DNA of 64,000 nucleotides, from contig NZ_MPHK01000009.1 in NCBI RefSeq assembly GCF_001957135.1, positions 62,001-126,000 on the forward strand. The letters run 5' to 3'. The notes under the pieces are model-generated. The model had not been told where the DNA came from, searched no databases, and saw only the letters and a program-made list of their open reading frames with translations. Made by a program: the position numbers and the translations under genes. The stretch comes from Shewanella sp. UCD-KL21. Its GTDB lineage: Bacteria > Pseudomonadota > Gammaproteobacteria > Enterobacterales > Shewanellaceae. Shown piece after piece: positions 9,494 to 18,843 of the stretch. Position 1 is the stretch's first letter, and each line of letters starts with the position of its first letter.

Positions 9494-10945
9494 ATGCAGC
9501 AAGTGAGTAATATTTTACTTGGAAATAGCAATAAAATGGCGAATTCCCCAACGGGAGAGACGCCGCAAGCTACTGATAGCCCATCTTTTTTGTCGGCGCT
9601 TAATCAAGTTTCTCAAACTGATGATAGGCAGGGTAACACTGAGCAAGCTTCTGAAAATAACACAGATATTAATCTGGAGGATGACAATGCCTCACCAGAG
9701 CATATTGCTGCAGAAACCGATATTGCTTTAATCTTTGCTCAAATTGACTTAGCAGAAAATTTCGAAACCAATAGTCAACTAACAGGTGGCAACATATTGC
9801 CGCTGGCTATTGAGGCCGATCCAGCTGAACTGACACAAGAGGCTTTAGGTCACTTAGCTGAAGCGATTTCAGTGCCAAAAACGGATGCTATGGCAGCAGA
9901 TATCGACAGTTTAACTACAGAATTTTTAAGTGACTATTCAGCTGCGCAGCTGCAAAATTTATCAGAATTTAGTGCAATGTCTGCAGCTGAGTTGTCAGCA
10001 TTATCAGTCAAGGAGTTAAATCAGCTGATCACTGACTTTAACCAGCAAAGTCCCATCCAAGCTGGAGCATTACTCCCTTTGATTGAGCTAGCCACAACCA
10101 GCACCATAGATAATGCTGAAAAACCAGCCCTTGCGCTTAGCAGTGGCTTTAGCTCAATTCATAAACACCAAATGGATAACAATAGTGCAGCTGTTGATGT
10201 AAACAAAAACTTAGTTGATGCCAGCAAAACTTTAGGCGCCCCTGACAGTATTGAAGGTAAAATAACCTCAAAAGAATCAGGGGTTAATCTGAGTAAAGCG
10301 GAGTTATCGGTATCCATGGATAAGTCAGCTACTCCTTCCTCTGCCAATAGTCCTAGTAGTAATATCCTAGCAAATAATGCCATTGCCCTTAGCGCTGCTG
10401 AGTTTGCTGTTGATGCAGAACCTGTGGATCTCAAGGCGATACAAAATCAAAGTAGCTTAACTTCAGTGCATAAAAGTGATGTGCCGCAATTTCAATTATC
10501 CTTACGTCAAGGTTCTGAGTCGGTAGGGCAAATGCAGGAGATGATCCAAAAGTTCGCTCCTGTGATGAAGCAACAACTCATGACTATGGTCGGACAGGGC
10601 ATTCAACATGCGGAAATTCGATTAGATCCGGCAGAGCTTGGCCATATGGTGGTCAGAGTTCAAGTTAATGGCGATCAAACCCAAGTGCAATTTCAAGTGG
10701 CGCAGACACAAACCCGAGATCTATTGGAGCAAGCTATTCCTCGGCTACGGGAAATGCTAGCTGAAGAAGGGCTGCAATTGGCTGACAGTCATGTTTCTCA
10801 AGACGGCGAACAGCAGAAAAATTCTGATTATGATGAGTCGAGTGCTAGGAATGACGGGGTTTTGGATGAAATTTCAGCACAAGAACTTGAGATAGTCACA
10901 AAACATGCCATGAGTGGCAGTTCTGCTATAGATTATTACGCTTAA
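9494..10945 (+). CDS. fliK: Flagellar hook-length control protein FliK
   Basis: 483 residues from an ATG preceded by GGAG (the longer GTG start at 9473 would include that ribosome-binding site). The first 330 residues are low-complexity, rich in Ala, Ser, Asn and Asp, as in molecular-ruler N-domains. The C-terminal Flg_hook domain is clear (AEIRLDPAELGHMVVRVQV, then ATTLQ-like LLEQAIPRLREMLAEEGL). FliK measures the hook and then signals FlhB to switch from hook to filament export. A second FliK-like gene is encoded at 30227 on the other strand. Confidence 0.92.
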   Translation: MQQVSNILLGNSNKMANSPTGETPQATDSPSFLSALNQVSQTDDRQGNTEQASENNTDINLEDDNASPEHIAAETDIALIFAQIDLAENFETNSQLTGGNILPLAIEADPAELTQEALGHLAEAISVPKTDAMAADIDSLTTEFLSDYSAAQLQNLSEFSAMSAAELSALSVKELNQLITDFNQQSPIQAGALLPLIELATTSTIDNAEKPALALSSGFSSIHKHQMDNNSAAVDVNKNLVDASKTLGAPDSIEGKITSKESGVNLSKAELSVSMDKSATPSSANSPSSNILANNAIALSAAEFAVDAEPVDLKAIQNQSSLTSVHKSDVPQFQLSLRQGSESVGQMQEMIQKFAPVMKQQLMTMVGQGIQHAEIRLDPAELGHMVVRVQVNGDQTQVQFQVAQTQTRDLLEQAIPRLREMLAEEGLQLADSHVSQDGEQQKNSDYDESSARNDGVLDEISAQELEIVTKHAMSGSSAIDYYA

Positions 10946-10981
10946 GTCGGTAACCTATGGGCTAATGGTCGCAAAATCAAA

Positions 10982-11001
10982 AACTAAGCTGAAACTTAGT
11001 T
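10982..11001 (+). repeat. Short hairpin between fliK and fliL
   Basis: AACTAAG and CTTAGTT form a seven-base stem with a six-base loop, followed by an A-rich, not T-rich, run. It may weakly attenuate or stabilise transcripts; it does not look like a complete terminator. Confidence 0.4.
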
Positions 11002-11036
11002 AACACAATAATAACAATAGCGTGATGGAATCATTT

Positions 11037-11561
11037 ATGCCAGAAGAAGCTTCTTTAGAATTAACCACCCAAAACCCACCCAAAAGTATCAATAAAATGG
11101 TTATCTTTTTGGTGGTTGGGGTGTTGCTGCTGGCAGGCATTGCCGTGGCAGTGCTGTTTTTTATTGGCGACAATGCTAAAGCGACTGCAAACTCACCTGC
11201 AACTGACATAGGTGCTGCAACAGTCGTATCTGATGTGGTTAAAGGCAAGGCAAACTATGTAGGTATGCCAAGACCATTTTTATTCAATTTAGCAGGTGCT
11301 AATCGTTCACGTTTAGTTGAAATAAAAGTGCAGTTAATGGTGCGAGGGGATGACGGCGTTACTGCAAAAATGCATATTCCTTTAATTGAACATGCGCTTT
11401 TAAACACATTTAGCGCAGCTGATGTACAAAAGCTAAGTACCCAAGCGGGCAAAGATGAGTTGCGCCAATTAGCCCTATTAAATGTTCAAAATACATTGCA
11501 ACCCATAACCGGCCAAAAAGTCGTTGAAAAAGTACTTTTTACTGGTTTTGTAATGCAATAA
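11037..11561 (+). CDS. fliL: Flagellar basal-body stator-associated protein FliL
   Basis: 174 residues with one transmembrane helix near 21-43 and a periplasmic FliL domain (FLFNLAGANRSRLVEIKVQL). FliL forms a ring around stator units and supports torque. Three in-frame starts exist: GTG 11022, ATG 11025 and ATG 11037; GGA seven bases before 11037 makes this the most likely. It precedes fliM by 26 bases, the usual order. Confidence 0.92.
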   Translation: MPEEASLELTTQNPPKSINKMVIFLVVGVLLLAGIAVAVLFFIGDNAKATANSPATDIGAATVVSDVVKGKANYVGMPRPFLFNLAGANRSRLVEIKVQLMVRGDDGVTAKMHIPLIEHALLNTFSAADVQKLSTQAGKDELRQLALLNVQNTLQPITGQKVVEKVLFTGFVMQ

Positions 11562-11587
11562 CGCCATGAAAAATCCAAGGTGATGAT

Positions 11588-12613
11588 GTGAGTGATTTAT
11601 TAAGCCAAGACGAAATTGATGCGCTACTCCATGGCGTCGACGATGTTGATGAAGATGATTTATATGATAGTGATGAGACTCAAGCATATGACTTTTCATC
11701 TCAAGATCGCATTGTTCGTGGGCGAATGCCAACCCTTGAAATTGTAAATGAACGTTTTGCTCGTCACTTACGCATCAGCATGTTTAACATGATGCGCCGT
11801 GCTGCTGAAGTGTCTATTAACGGCGTGCAAATGCTGAAATTTGGTGAGTACGTTCATACCTTATTCGTACCAACCAGCCTGAATATGGTGCGCTTTAGTC
11901 CGCTAAAAGGCACGGCGCTTATCACTATGGAAGCACGGTTAGTCTTCATTTTAGTAGATAACTTTTTTGGTGGTGATGGCCGCTTTCATGCAAAAATTGA
12001 AGGGCGTGAATTTACTCCCACTGAGCGTCGTATCGTCCAGCTGCTATTGAAAATCATTTTTGAAGATTATAAAGATGCTTGGGCACCTGTAATGGATGTT
12101 GAGTTTGAGTATTTAGACTCAGAGGTCAACCCTGCCATGGCCAATATTGTTAGCCCAACAGAAGTGGTGGTGATTAACTCTTTTCATATTGAAGTGGATG
12201 GCGGTGGCGGTGATTTTCATATCACCATGCCATATTCGATGATCGAGCCTATTCGTGAGCTGCTTGATGCCGGTGTTCAAAGTGATAAACAAGATACCGA
12301 TATGCGTTGGGGCCAAGCATTGCGTGATGAGATCATGGATGTGCAAGTAGGGATTGATGCCAACATCATTGAGCATGAAGTGACATTAAGAGATGTGATG
12401 GGCTTTAAAGCGGGGGATATTATTCCTATTGAGCTGCCTGAGCATGTGATGATGCGAGTTGAGGACTTACCGACTTACCGCTGTAAGTTAGGTCAATCCC
12501 GCGAAAATTTGGCATTAAAAATTAGTGAAGTTATTCCAAGGCCTGAAACGGCGAAATCAGAATTACAGCTAATTACTCGTAAAGGCAAAGCCCGCGATCT
12601 TACTGTGCTATAG
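11588..12613 (+). CDS. fliM: Flagellar motor switch protein FliM
   Basis: 341 residues from a GTG with AAGGTG upstream. The N-terminal LLSQDEIDALLHG is the peptide that captures phosphorylated CheY. A CheC-like middle domain contacts FliG, and a C-terminal SpoA domain pairs with FliN. FliM forms the body of the C ring that reverses rotation. The lengths and motifs are standard and nothing is missing. Confidence 0.96.
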   Translation: MSDLLSQDEIDALLHGVDDVDEDDLYDSDETQAYDFSSQDRIVRGRMPTLEIVNERFARHLRISMFNMMRRAAEVSINGVQMLKFGEYVHTLFVPTSLNMVRFSPLKGTALITMEARLVFILVDNFFGGDGRFHAKIEGREFTPTERRIVQLLLKIIFEDYKDAWAPVMDVEFEYLDSEVNPAMANIVSPTEVVVINSFHIEVDGGGGDFHITMPYSMIEPIRELLDAGVQSDKQDTDMRWGQALRDEIMDVQVGIDANIIEHEVTLRDVMGFKAGDIIPIELPEHVMMRVEDLPTYRCKLGQSRENLALKISEVIPRPETAKSELQLITRKGKARDLTVL

Positions 12614-12784
12614 ACAGGCTTATTTCAAAAATAGTTTTATTTTAACAATCTTGTTTAAAAGAACGCTTATTTAAAGAGCGTATGTTTAAATAAAATGTTG
12701 AAAATGAATAATAATTTATAGATTTAATAATTATTGTCCGTGAATATTTAACGGATAACATGTCAGAATTTTAAGGTGATATAC

Positions 12785-13168
12785 ATGAGTGATACCGATG
12801 ATTGGGCTGCAGCAATGGCAGAGCAGGCACTTGAAGAAGCAAAAGAAGCTGAACAAGTCGCCCTTGATGAACTGGTAGATGAAGCTGCGCCAATCTCGCA
12901 TGATCAAGCTGAAAAGCTTGATGCCATTATGGATATACCGGTAACGATTTCGATGGAAGTCGGTCGCAGTTTTATTAGTATTCGTAACTTGCTGCAACTG
13001 AACCAAGGCTCGGTGGTCGAGCTAGATCGTGTTGCTGGTGAGCCCCTTGATGTGATGGTAAATGGCACGCTTATCGCTCATGGTGAAGTGGTTGTGGTGA
13101 ATGACAAGTTTGGTATTCGTCTGACAGATGTGATTAGCCAAACAGAACGCATTAAGAAGTTAAAGTAA
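12785..13168 (+). CDS. fliN: Flagellar motor switch protein FliN
   Basis: 127 residues: an acidic, alanine-rich N-terminal extension (DDWAAAMAEQALEEAKEAEQ) and a SpoA/FliN domain (DIPVTISMEVGRSFISIRNL, NDKFGIRLTDVI). FliN makes the lower rim of the C ring and docks FliH. The ATG at 12785 follows AAGGTGAT and is preferred over the in-frame GTG at 12776 that lies inside that site. A gap of 171 AT-rich bases separates it from fliM, unusually long for this cluster; I found no convincing sigma-54 promoter in it. Confidence 0.95.
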   Translation: MSDTDDWAAAMAEQALEEAKEAEQVALDELVDEAAPISHDQAEKLDAIMDIPVTISMEVGRSFISIRNLLQLNQGSVVELDRVAGEPLDVMVNGTLIAHGEVVVVNDKFGIRLTDVISQTERIKKLK

Positions 13169-13195
13169 TCGAACAAGCATTAAGGATTTAACCCT

Positions 13196-13624
13196 GTGTT
13201 GAATGTGTTCTCCTCGCTAGCATTAGCTAGCTCTGCGCTTACTGACACGGCAACAACCGCAGTTGCCACCAGCGTTTCTAAAGCGCCAGAAACATCAAAT
13301 GTGGCTGCGCTCTCAAGTATAATGGGCGGGCTTATTTTAGTCGTCGCTATCATTTTTTTATTGGCATTTATTGTCAAAAAATTAAACTTAGTCCAGTCAA
13401 ATCAAGGGGTGATAAAAACCATCGCCATGACGCCTCTGGGTCAAAAAGAAAAGCTGGTTTTGGTTGAACTTGAAGGCCAGCAGTATCTTTTGGGGGTGAC
13501 CTCACAGCAAGTTAACCTTATTGATAAGCTAGACACAAACGTTGAAATAGAAACCACTAGTTTTGCCACTCGTCTCAAGCAAGCCAAAGTGCAAGCAACA
13601 GTCAAGGCCAAGGAACAGCAATAA
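13196..13624 (+). CDS. fliO: Flagellar export gate assembly protein FliO
   Basis: 142 residues from GTG, with AAGGA upstream. There is one strong transmembrane helix ([20 protein letters not shown]), then a small cytoplasmic domain ([20 protein letters not shown]) typical of FliO. An alanine- and threonine-rich segment precedes the helix. FliO helps FliP assemble into the export gate and is absent from the final structure. Its stop overlaps the fliP start (TAATG). Confidence 0.9.
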   Translation: MLNVFSSLALASSALTDTATTAVATSVSKAPETSNVAALSSIMGGLILVVAIIFLLAFIVKKLNLVQSNQGVIKTIAMTPLGQKEKLVLVELEGQQYLLGVTSQQVNLIDKLDTNVEIETTSFATRLKQAKVQATVKAKEQQ

Positions 13625-14370
13625 TGAAAAGATGGATAGTGCTGGCTTTGTTGGCTGGATTAATGTTCACGCCTGTTAGTTTTGCAGACGATGGCTTACT
13701 AAAAGCGGTGACAGTGACTGCAGGGGCTGACGGCAGTACCGAATATTCAGTCACTATGCAGATTTTACTGCTAATGACGGCCATGAGCTTTATTCCTGCA
13801 ATGGTAATAATGCTGACCTCATTTACTCGTATTATCGTGGTGCTATCTATTTTGCGCCAAGCATTAGGTTTACAACAAACCCCATCAAATCAGGTGCTCA
13901 TTGGCATTACCATGTTCATGACCTTTTTTATCATGGCGCCAGTATTTGATAAAATTCATGCTGAAGCGGTAAAACCTTACATGAATGAAACTCTGACAAT
14001 GCAGCAAGCCTTTGAAGTGGGTAAAGAGCCCTTAAGGCAGTTTATGTTGGCGCAAGTCAGAACCACAGATTTAGAAACCTTTGTCGAAATTTCAGGTTAT
14101 ACCGATATTACTTCCCCTGAGCTGGCACCGATGAGCGTGTTGATACCAGCGTTTATCACCAGTGAGCTTAAAACCGCTTTTCAAATTGGCTTTATGTTAT
14201 TTGTGCCATTTTTGGTATTGGATTTGGTGGTTGCCAGTATTTTGATGGCAATGGGTATGATGATGCTGTCACCGATGATTGTGTCCTTACCCTTTAAAAT
14301 CATGCTGTTTGTTTTGGTGGATGGTTGGGGCTTAGTACTGGGCACCTTGGCCAGTAGTTTCGGCACATAG
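13624..14370 (+). CDS. fliP: Flagellar export gate protein FliP
   Basis: 248 residues with an N-terminal cleavable signal (cut expected after VSFA) and four further membrane helices. The conserved FliP signatures are present, including [37 protein letters not shown] and [19 protein letters not shown]. Five FliP copies form the core pore of the export gate with FliQ and FliR. Translation is coupled to fliO, and fliQ starts 12 bases after it. Confidence 0.97.
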   Translation: MKRWIVLALLAGLMFTPVSFADDGLLKAVTVTAGADGSTEYSVTMQILLLMTAMSFIPAMVIMLTSFTRIIVVLSILRQALGLQQTPSNQVLIGITMFMTFFIMAPVFDKIHAEAVKPYMNETLTMQQAFEVGKEPLRQFMLAQVRTTDLETFVEISGYTDITSPELAPMSVLIPAFITSELKTAFQIGFMLFVPFLVLDLVVASILMAMGMMMLSPMIVSLPFKIMLFVLVDGWGLVLGTLASSFGT

Positions 14371-14382
14371 GGAGCAGGGCTG

Positions 14383-14652
14383 ATGTCACCAGAGTCATTA
14401 ATTGATATTTTTCGTGAAGCTTTGTCCGTTATTGTGCTGATTGTGTCGGCAATTATCTTACCGGGCTTGTTTGTCGGTTTGATTGTGGCGGTATTTCAGG
14501 CTGCCACCTCGATTAACGAACAAACCTTGAGCTTCTTACCACGTCTATTAATGACACTGTTTTCACTGATGTTTTTAGGTCATTGGTTGGTGCAAACCAT
14601 GATGGATTTTTTCTATAATATGGTGGATATGATCCCGCAGGTTATAGGTTAG
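14383..14652 (+). CDS. fliQ: Flagellar export gate protein FliQ
   Basis: 89 residues with two hydrophobic helices (SVIVLIVSAIILPGLFVGLI and LLMTLFSLMFLGHWLVQTMM). The segment FQAATSINEQTLSFLPRL is the conserved centre of FliQ/SctS. Four copies surround FliP5FliR1 in the export gate. Start ATG is 12 bases after fliP with GGAGCAGG upstream. Confidence 0.97.
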   Translation: MSPESLIDIFREALSVIVLIVSAIILPGLFVGLIVAVFQAATSINEQTLSFLPRLLMTLFSLMFLGHWLVQTMMDFFYNMVDMIPQVIG

Positions 14653-14656
14653 CGCA

Positions 14657-15460
14657 TTGGATATTCTGTTCGAGGAAATTAGCCAAACCATTGCCGCCTA
14701 TATTTGGCCGCTGTTTCGTATTTCTTCAATGCTAATGGTAATGACAGTCTTTGGCGCCAATACCACTCCGTCGCGGATCCGCTTATTATTGGCGATGGCC
14801 ATCACCATTGCCGTTGCGCCGGTATTACCGCAAACCGCATACGTGGAGCTATTTTCCTTAACTGCCGTGTTTGTCTCAGCCCAGCAAATTTTAGTGGGCA
14901 CAGCTATTGGTTTTGTGACCATTTTAGTGATGCAAACTTTTGTATTAACAGGGCAAATTATCGGTATGCAAACCAGTTTAGGCTTCGCCTCCATGGTGGA
15001 CCCCGGCTCAGGTGAGCAAACCCCGGTAGTTGGTAACTTCTTTTTATTACTGGCGACCTTGATTTTTTTAAGTGTCGATGGTCATTTATTGATGTTTAAA
15101 ATGCTGGTGGCCAGCTTTGAAACCATTCCAGTTTCAACCGAAGGCTTTAGCATCGCCAATTATAAAAAACTCACCGAGTTTGGCAGTTATATGTTTGGCG
15201 CGGCGTTAACCATGTCGATATCAGCCATTGTGGCCTTATTGCTTATTAACCTTTCTTTTGGGGTCATGACCCGAGCCTCACCGCAGCTGAACATTTTTGC
15301 CATCGGCTTTCCAGTGACTATGGTCAGTGGCTTATTTATTCTATGGCTGACTCTAGGCCCTATCATGTCCCATTTTGATCAGGTGTGGCTGCAAGCCCAG
15401 CTGCTGATGTGCGATATTTTACAACTGACCTGTCACATTGACGGTTCCATAAGCCAGTAG
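14657..15460 (+). CDS. fliR: Flagellar export gate protein FliR
   Basis: 267 residues, starting at TTG with AGGTTAG upstream, four bases after fliQ. It is polytopic with six predicted helices; the conserved FliR features VGTAIGFVTILVMQTFVLTG and FASMVDPGSGEQTPVVGNFF are present. A single FliR completes the export gate. Nearby ATG codons lie too far inside the protein, which favours TTG. Confidence 0.95.
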   Translation: MDILFEEISQTIAAYIWPLFRISSMLMVMTVFGANTTPSRIRLLLAMAITIAVAPVLPQTAYVELFSLTAVFVSAQQILVGTAIGFVTILVMQTFVLTGQIIGMQTSLGFASMVDPGSGEQTPVVGNFFLLLATLIFLSVDGHLLMFKMLVASFETIPVSTEGFSIANYKKLTEFGSYMFGAALTMSISAIVALLLINLSFGVMTRASPQLNIFAIGFPVTMVSGLFILWLTLGPIMSHFDQVWLQAQLLMCDILQLTCHIDGSISQ

Positions 15461-15467
15461 GAACAAG

Positions 15468-16598
15468 ATGGCAGAAGATACCGGTCAAGAACGCACCGAG
15501 GAACCCACCGCCAAGCGACTGGAACAATCCCGTGAAAAAGGTCAGGTCGCCCGTTCTAAAGAGTTAGGTACTGCAGCGGTATTATTAGCTTCTGCTGTAG
15601 GGTTTGCCTTTGTAGGCGAAGATCTTGCGCGCAGTTTACACAGTGTAATGACGCAAATGCTCACCATGGAGCGGGATCAGATCTATGACACCAACTCGAT
15701 GTTTCGGGTTTGGGGCGTTATTGGCGCTGAGCTTGCTTGGCCATTATTTAGCTTTATTGCCTTTCTTGCCCTTATTGCCTTTCTTGGCAATATTGTCTTA
15801 GGTGGCATCACTTTTTCAGTTAAAGCCTTTATGCCTAAGGGCAGTAAAATGAATCCAGCTAAAGGTTTTAAAAGGATGTTTGGCACTCAGGCATTAGTTG
15901 AGCTGACTAAAGGTATTGCTAAATTTTTAGTGGTGGCGATTTCGGCTTACTTTTTACTGTCGTTTTACTTTTACGATATTTTGACCTTGTCCATGGGCCA
16001 TTTACCGGGGAATATTTATCACGCACTGGATCTGTTGGTATGGATGTTTATTTTATTGTGTTCATCAATGCTACTGATCGTGGTTATTGATGTGCCATTT
16101 CAAATATGGAACCACAATAAACAGCTTAAAATGACCAAACAAGAGGTTAAAGACGAGTATAAAGACTCTGAAGGTAAGCCTGAAGTAAAAGGCCGCATAC
16201 GGCAAATGCAGCATGAATTGGCCAATAAGCGCATGATGTCAGAAGTGCCTAATGCCGATGTGATTGTGGTTAACCCAGAGCATTACGCTGTGGCAGTAAA
16301 ATATGATGCCAGTCGCTCATCTGCGCCATTTTTAGTGGCAAAAGGGGTTGATGATGTGGCCTTTAAAATTCGCGAAATAGCCCGAGAGCACGAAGTACCA
16401 ATTGTGTCAGCGCCGCCGCTAGCCAGAGCCATATATCACACAACTAAAATCGATCAACAGGTACCGGAAGGGCTATTTACCGCCATTGCACAAATCTTAG
16501 CTTACGTATTTCAGTTAAAACAATACCAAAAGGGTCGCGGTAAACGTCCAAAACCTATTCCGCTCAACCAACCTATTCCGGATGATTTAAAACATTAA
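15468..16598 (+). CDS. flhB: Flagellar export specificity switch FlhB
   Basis: 376 residues: the family N-terminus (ERTEEPTAKRLEQSREKGQV), four membrane helices, a linker and a C-terminal cytoplasmic domain. The self-cleavage site at residues 269-272 reads NPEH rather than the usual NPTH; Asn and Pro, which carry out cleavage, are intact and have the same numbering as in Salmonella. FlhB changes export from hook to filament subunits after a signal from FliK. Its cytoplasmic domain (AVAVKYD to AYVFQLK) can be aligned by eye with the small protein encoded at 29892. Confidence 0.96.
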   Translation: MAEDTGQERTEEPTAKRLEQSREKGQVARSKELGTAAVLLASAVGFAFVGEDLARSLHSVMTQMLTMERDQIYDTNSMFRVWGVIGAELAWPLFSFIAFLALIAFLGNIVLGGITFSVKAFMPKGSKMNPAKGFKRMFGTQALVELTKGIAKFLVVAISAYFLLSFYFYDILTLSMGHLPGNIYHALDLLVWMFILLCSSMLLIVVIDVPFQIWNHNKQLKMTKQEVKDEYKDSEGKPEVKGRIRQMQHELANKRMMSEVPNADVIVVNPEHYAVAVKYDASRSSAPFLVAKGVDDVAFKIREIAREHEVPIVSAPPLARAIYHTTKIDQQVPEGLFTAIAQILAYVFQLKQYQKGRGKRPKPIPLNQPIPDDLKH

Positions 16599-16649
16599 CT
16601 GCGGTGTTTTTAGGCATTCAAACCGTAACCGCGGCTATTGACTCATAGC

Positions 16650-16667
16650 TTGGCTTAGTAATTGCAT
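16650..16667 (+). promoter_or_regulatory. Sigma-54 promoter of flhA
   Basis: TTGGCTTAGTAATTGCAT has GG at 16652-16653 and GC at 16664-16665, correct spacing and a perfect TTGCAT; the first block is TGGCTT instead of TGGCAC. A start near 16677 would lie after the longest-frame start codons (16672 and 16675) and so supports the ATG at 16714. Confidence 0.7.
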
Positions 16668-16713
16668 TTCGTTGATGTCAGCGTCAAAAATATTACGAAA
16701 GGGTTTACGGTTA

Positions 16714-18813
16714 ATGGATGTAAAGACAGCGCTAGGTCAAGCAAAGCAAATACGATTTAGCACATTCAAAGGTATTGGTACCCCATTATTGGTGCTGGCT
16801 GCATTAGGTATGGTGGTATTGCCGATGCCGCCATTTCTGCTTGATATTTTATTCTCCTTTAATATTTCCCTCGCGTTAATCGTGTTACTGGTCGCTATTT
16901 ACAGTGATCGCCCACTCGATTTTGCTGCCTTTCCGACTGTTTTACTGGTGGCTACCTTATTACGCTTAGCATTAAATGTGGCCTCAACACGAATCGTGTT
17001 ACTTGAGGGGCATAACGGTGGCGACTCCGCGGGTAAGGTGATTGAAGCCTTTGGCTCGGTGGTGATTGGCGGTAACTATGCTGTGGGTTTAGTTGTGTTT
17101 TTAATCCTGATCATCATCAACTTTGCCGTAGTAACCAAAGGTGCGGGGCGCATTTCAGAAGTAAGCGCGCGTTTTACCTTGGACGCCATGCCGGGTAAAC
17201 AAATGGCCATTGATGCCGATTTAAATGCTGGTACATTAACTCAAGATCAAGCACGTATTCGCCGTGCTGAAGTGACGAAAGAAGCCGACTTTTATGGCGC
17301 GATGGACGGTGCCTCAAAATTTGTCAAAGGGGATGCTATTGCCGGGATTATGATTCTGGTCATTAATATCCTTGGCGGTTTTGTCATCGGCATGGTGCAG
17401 CACGGCTTGGACTTTTCAAGCGCGGTGGAAATTTATACCTTATTGACCATTGGTGATGGCTTGGTGGCGCAAATACCTGGCTTGCTTTTATCTATCGCAG
17501 CCGCCTTGATGGTGACGCGCCAAAATGAGTCTGGCGATATGGGCGGGATGATGATCAGCCAAATGTTCCATAGTCCTAAGTCTATGGCCATTGCCTCAGC
17601 GGTGCTTTTTGTTATGGGCGTTGTCCCAGGTATGCCACATTTTGCTTTTTTAACGTTTGCATTCATTACCGCAGGCGCAGCTTATTTTATTTATAAACGC
17701 AATAACGACAATAAAACCCTCGCGCTAGAAAAAGCAGTTAAAGGCCCAACCGATGTCAAAGAGGCTGAGCCTAAAGAGCTAAGCTGGGAAGATGTGCATC
17801 ATGTAGACACCATAGGCCTTGAAGTGGGCTATCGACTTATTCCGCTAGTAGATAAAGGCCAAGGCGGCGAGTTACTCAGTCGCATTAAAGGGGTGCGTAA
17901 AAAGTTATCGCAGGAATTGGGCTTTTTGGTACCGGCGGTGCATATCCGTGACAACTTAGATTTATCCCCCAACTGCTATCAAATATCCTTAATGGGCGTG
18001 GTGGTTGGCGAAGCAGAAGTAAGACATGATTGCGAGTTAGCGATTAATCCTGGTCAAGTTTATGGCAAGCTTGATGGCATAGAGACCAAAGATCCTGCTT
18101 TTGGTTTAGAAGCCGTGTGGATAGCACCAGAGCAACGTGAACACGCGCAAACATTAGGTTATACCGTGGTTGATACCGCGACTGTGGTTGCCACCCATAT
18201 TAGCCAGCTACTGACCAATAATGCGGCTAAATTATTGGGCTATGAAGAAGTGCAGCAGTTGATGGATATGCTATCGAAAAACTCGCCGAAGTTAGTCGAT
18301 GGCTTTATACCAGACGTTATGCCGCTAGGTTCAGTGGTAAAAGTGATGCAAAACCTTCTTAATGAAGGAGTTTCTATCCGAGACTTGCGCACAATCGTGC
18401 AAACACTGTTAGAATACGGCAGCAAAAGTAATGATACTGAAGTGTTAACCGCTGCAGTACGTATTGCCTTGAAACGAATGATAGTGCAAGAGATCTCTGG
18501 GCCTGAGTTGGAAATCCCTGTCATAACATTGGCGCCAGAGTTGGAACAGATGTTGCACAAGTCTATGCAGGCAACAGGCGGTGAAGGGCCCAATATTGAG
18601 CCAGGCCTTGCAGAACGTATGCAGAAGTCATTATTAGATGCTTCACAGAAGCAAGAAATGGTCGGTCAACCAGCCATTTTATTGACATCTGGCATGCTTA
18701 GGTCAACTTTGTCGCGGTTTGTGAAATACACCATTCCTAATTTACGGGTAATTTCTTACCAAGAAATACCCGATGAAAAGCAAATACGCATAGTATCTGC
18801 AGTTGGGCAATAG
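16714..18813 (+). CDS. flhA: Flagellar export gate protein FlhA
   Basis: 699 residues. Eight membrane helices make up the first half, with the conserved FHIPEP region (here RLALNVASTRIVLLEGHNGG and GRISEVSARFTLDAMPGKQM), and a large cytoplasmic domain follows (ILTNNAAKLLGYEEVQQLMD-type features). Nine copies form the ring that receives export substrates and chaperones. The chosen start, MDVKTALGQAKQIRFSTF, is the usual family N-terminus. It leads the flhA-flhF-flhG-fliA run. Confidence 0.96.
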   Translation: MDVKTALGQAKQIRFSTFKGIGTPLLVLAALGMVVLPMPPFLLDILFSFNISLALIVLLVAIYSDRPLDFAAFPTVLLVATLLRLALNVASTRIVLLEGHNGGDSAGKVIEAFGSVVIGGNYAVGLVVFLILIIINFAVVTKGAGRISEVSARFTLDAMPGKQMAIDADLNAGTLTQDQARIRRAEVTKEADFYGAMDGASKFVKGDAIAGIMILVINILGGFVIGMVQHGLDFSSAVEIYTLLTIGDGLVAQIPGLLLSIAAALMVTRQNESGDMGGMMISQMFHSPKSMAIASAVLFVMGVVPGMPHFAFLTFAFITAGAAYFIYKRNNDNKTLALEKAVKGPTDVKEAEPKELSWEDVHHVDTIGLEVGYRLIPLVDKGQGGELLSRIKGVRKKLSQELGFLVPAVHIRDNLDLSPNCYQISLMGVVVGEAEVRHDCELAINPGQVYGKLDGIETKDPAFGLEAVWIAPEQREHAQTLGYTVVDTATVVATHISQLLTNNAAKLLGYEEVQQLMDMLSKNSPKLVDGFIPDVMPLGSVVKVMQNLLNEGVSIRDLRTIVQTLLEYGSKSNDTEVLTAAVRIALKRMIVQEISGPELEIPVITLAPELEQMLHKSMQATGGEGPNIEPGLAERMQKSLLDASQKQEMVGQPAILLTSGMLRSTLSRFVKYTIPNLRVISYQEIPDEKQIRIVSAVGQ

Positions 18814-18843
18814 CAATGACTTTCAGTTTGAAAGAGGTACGTA

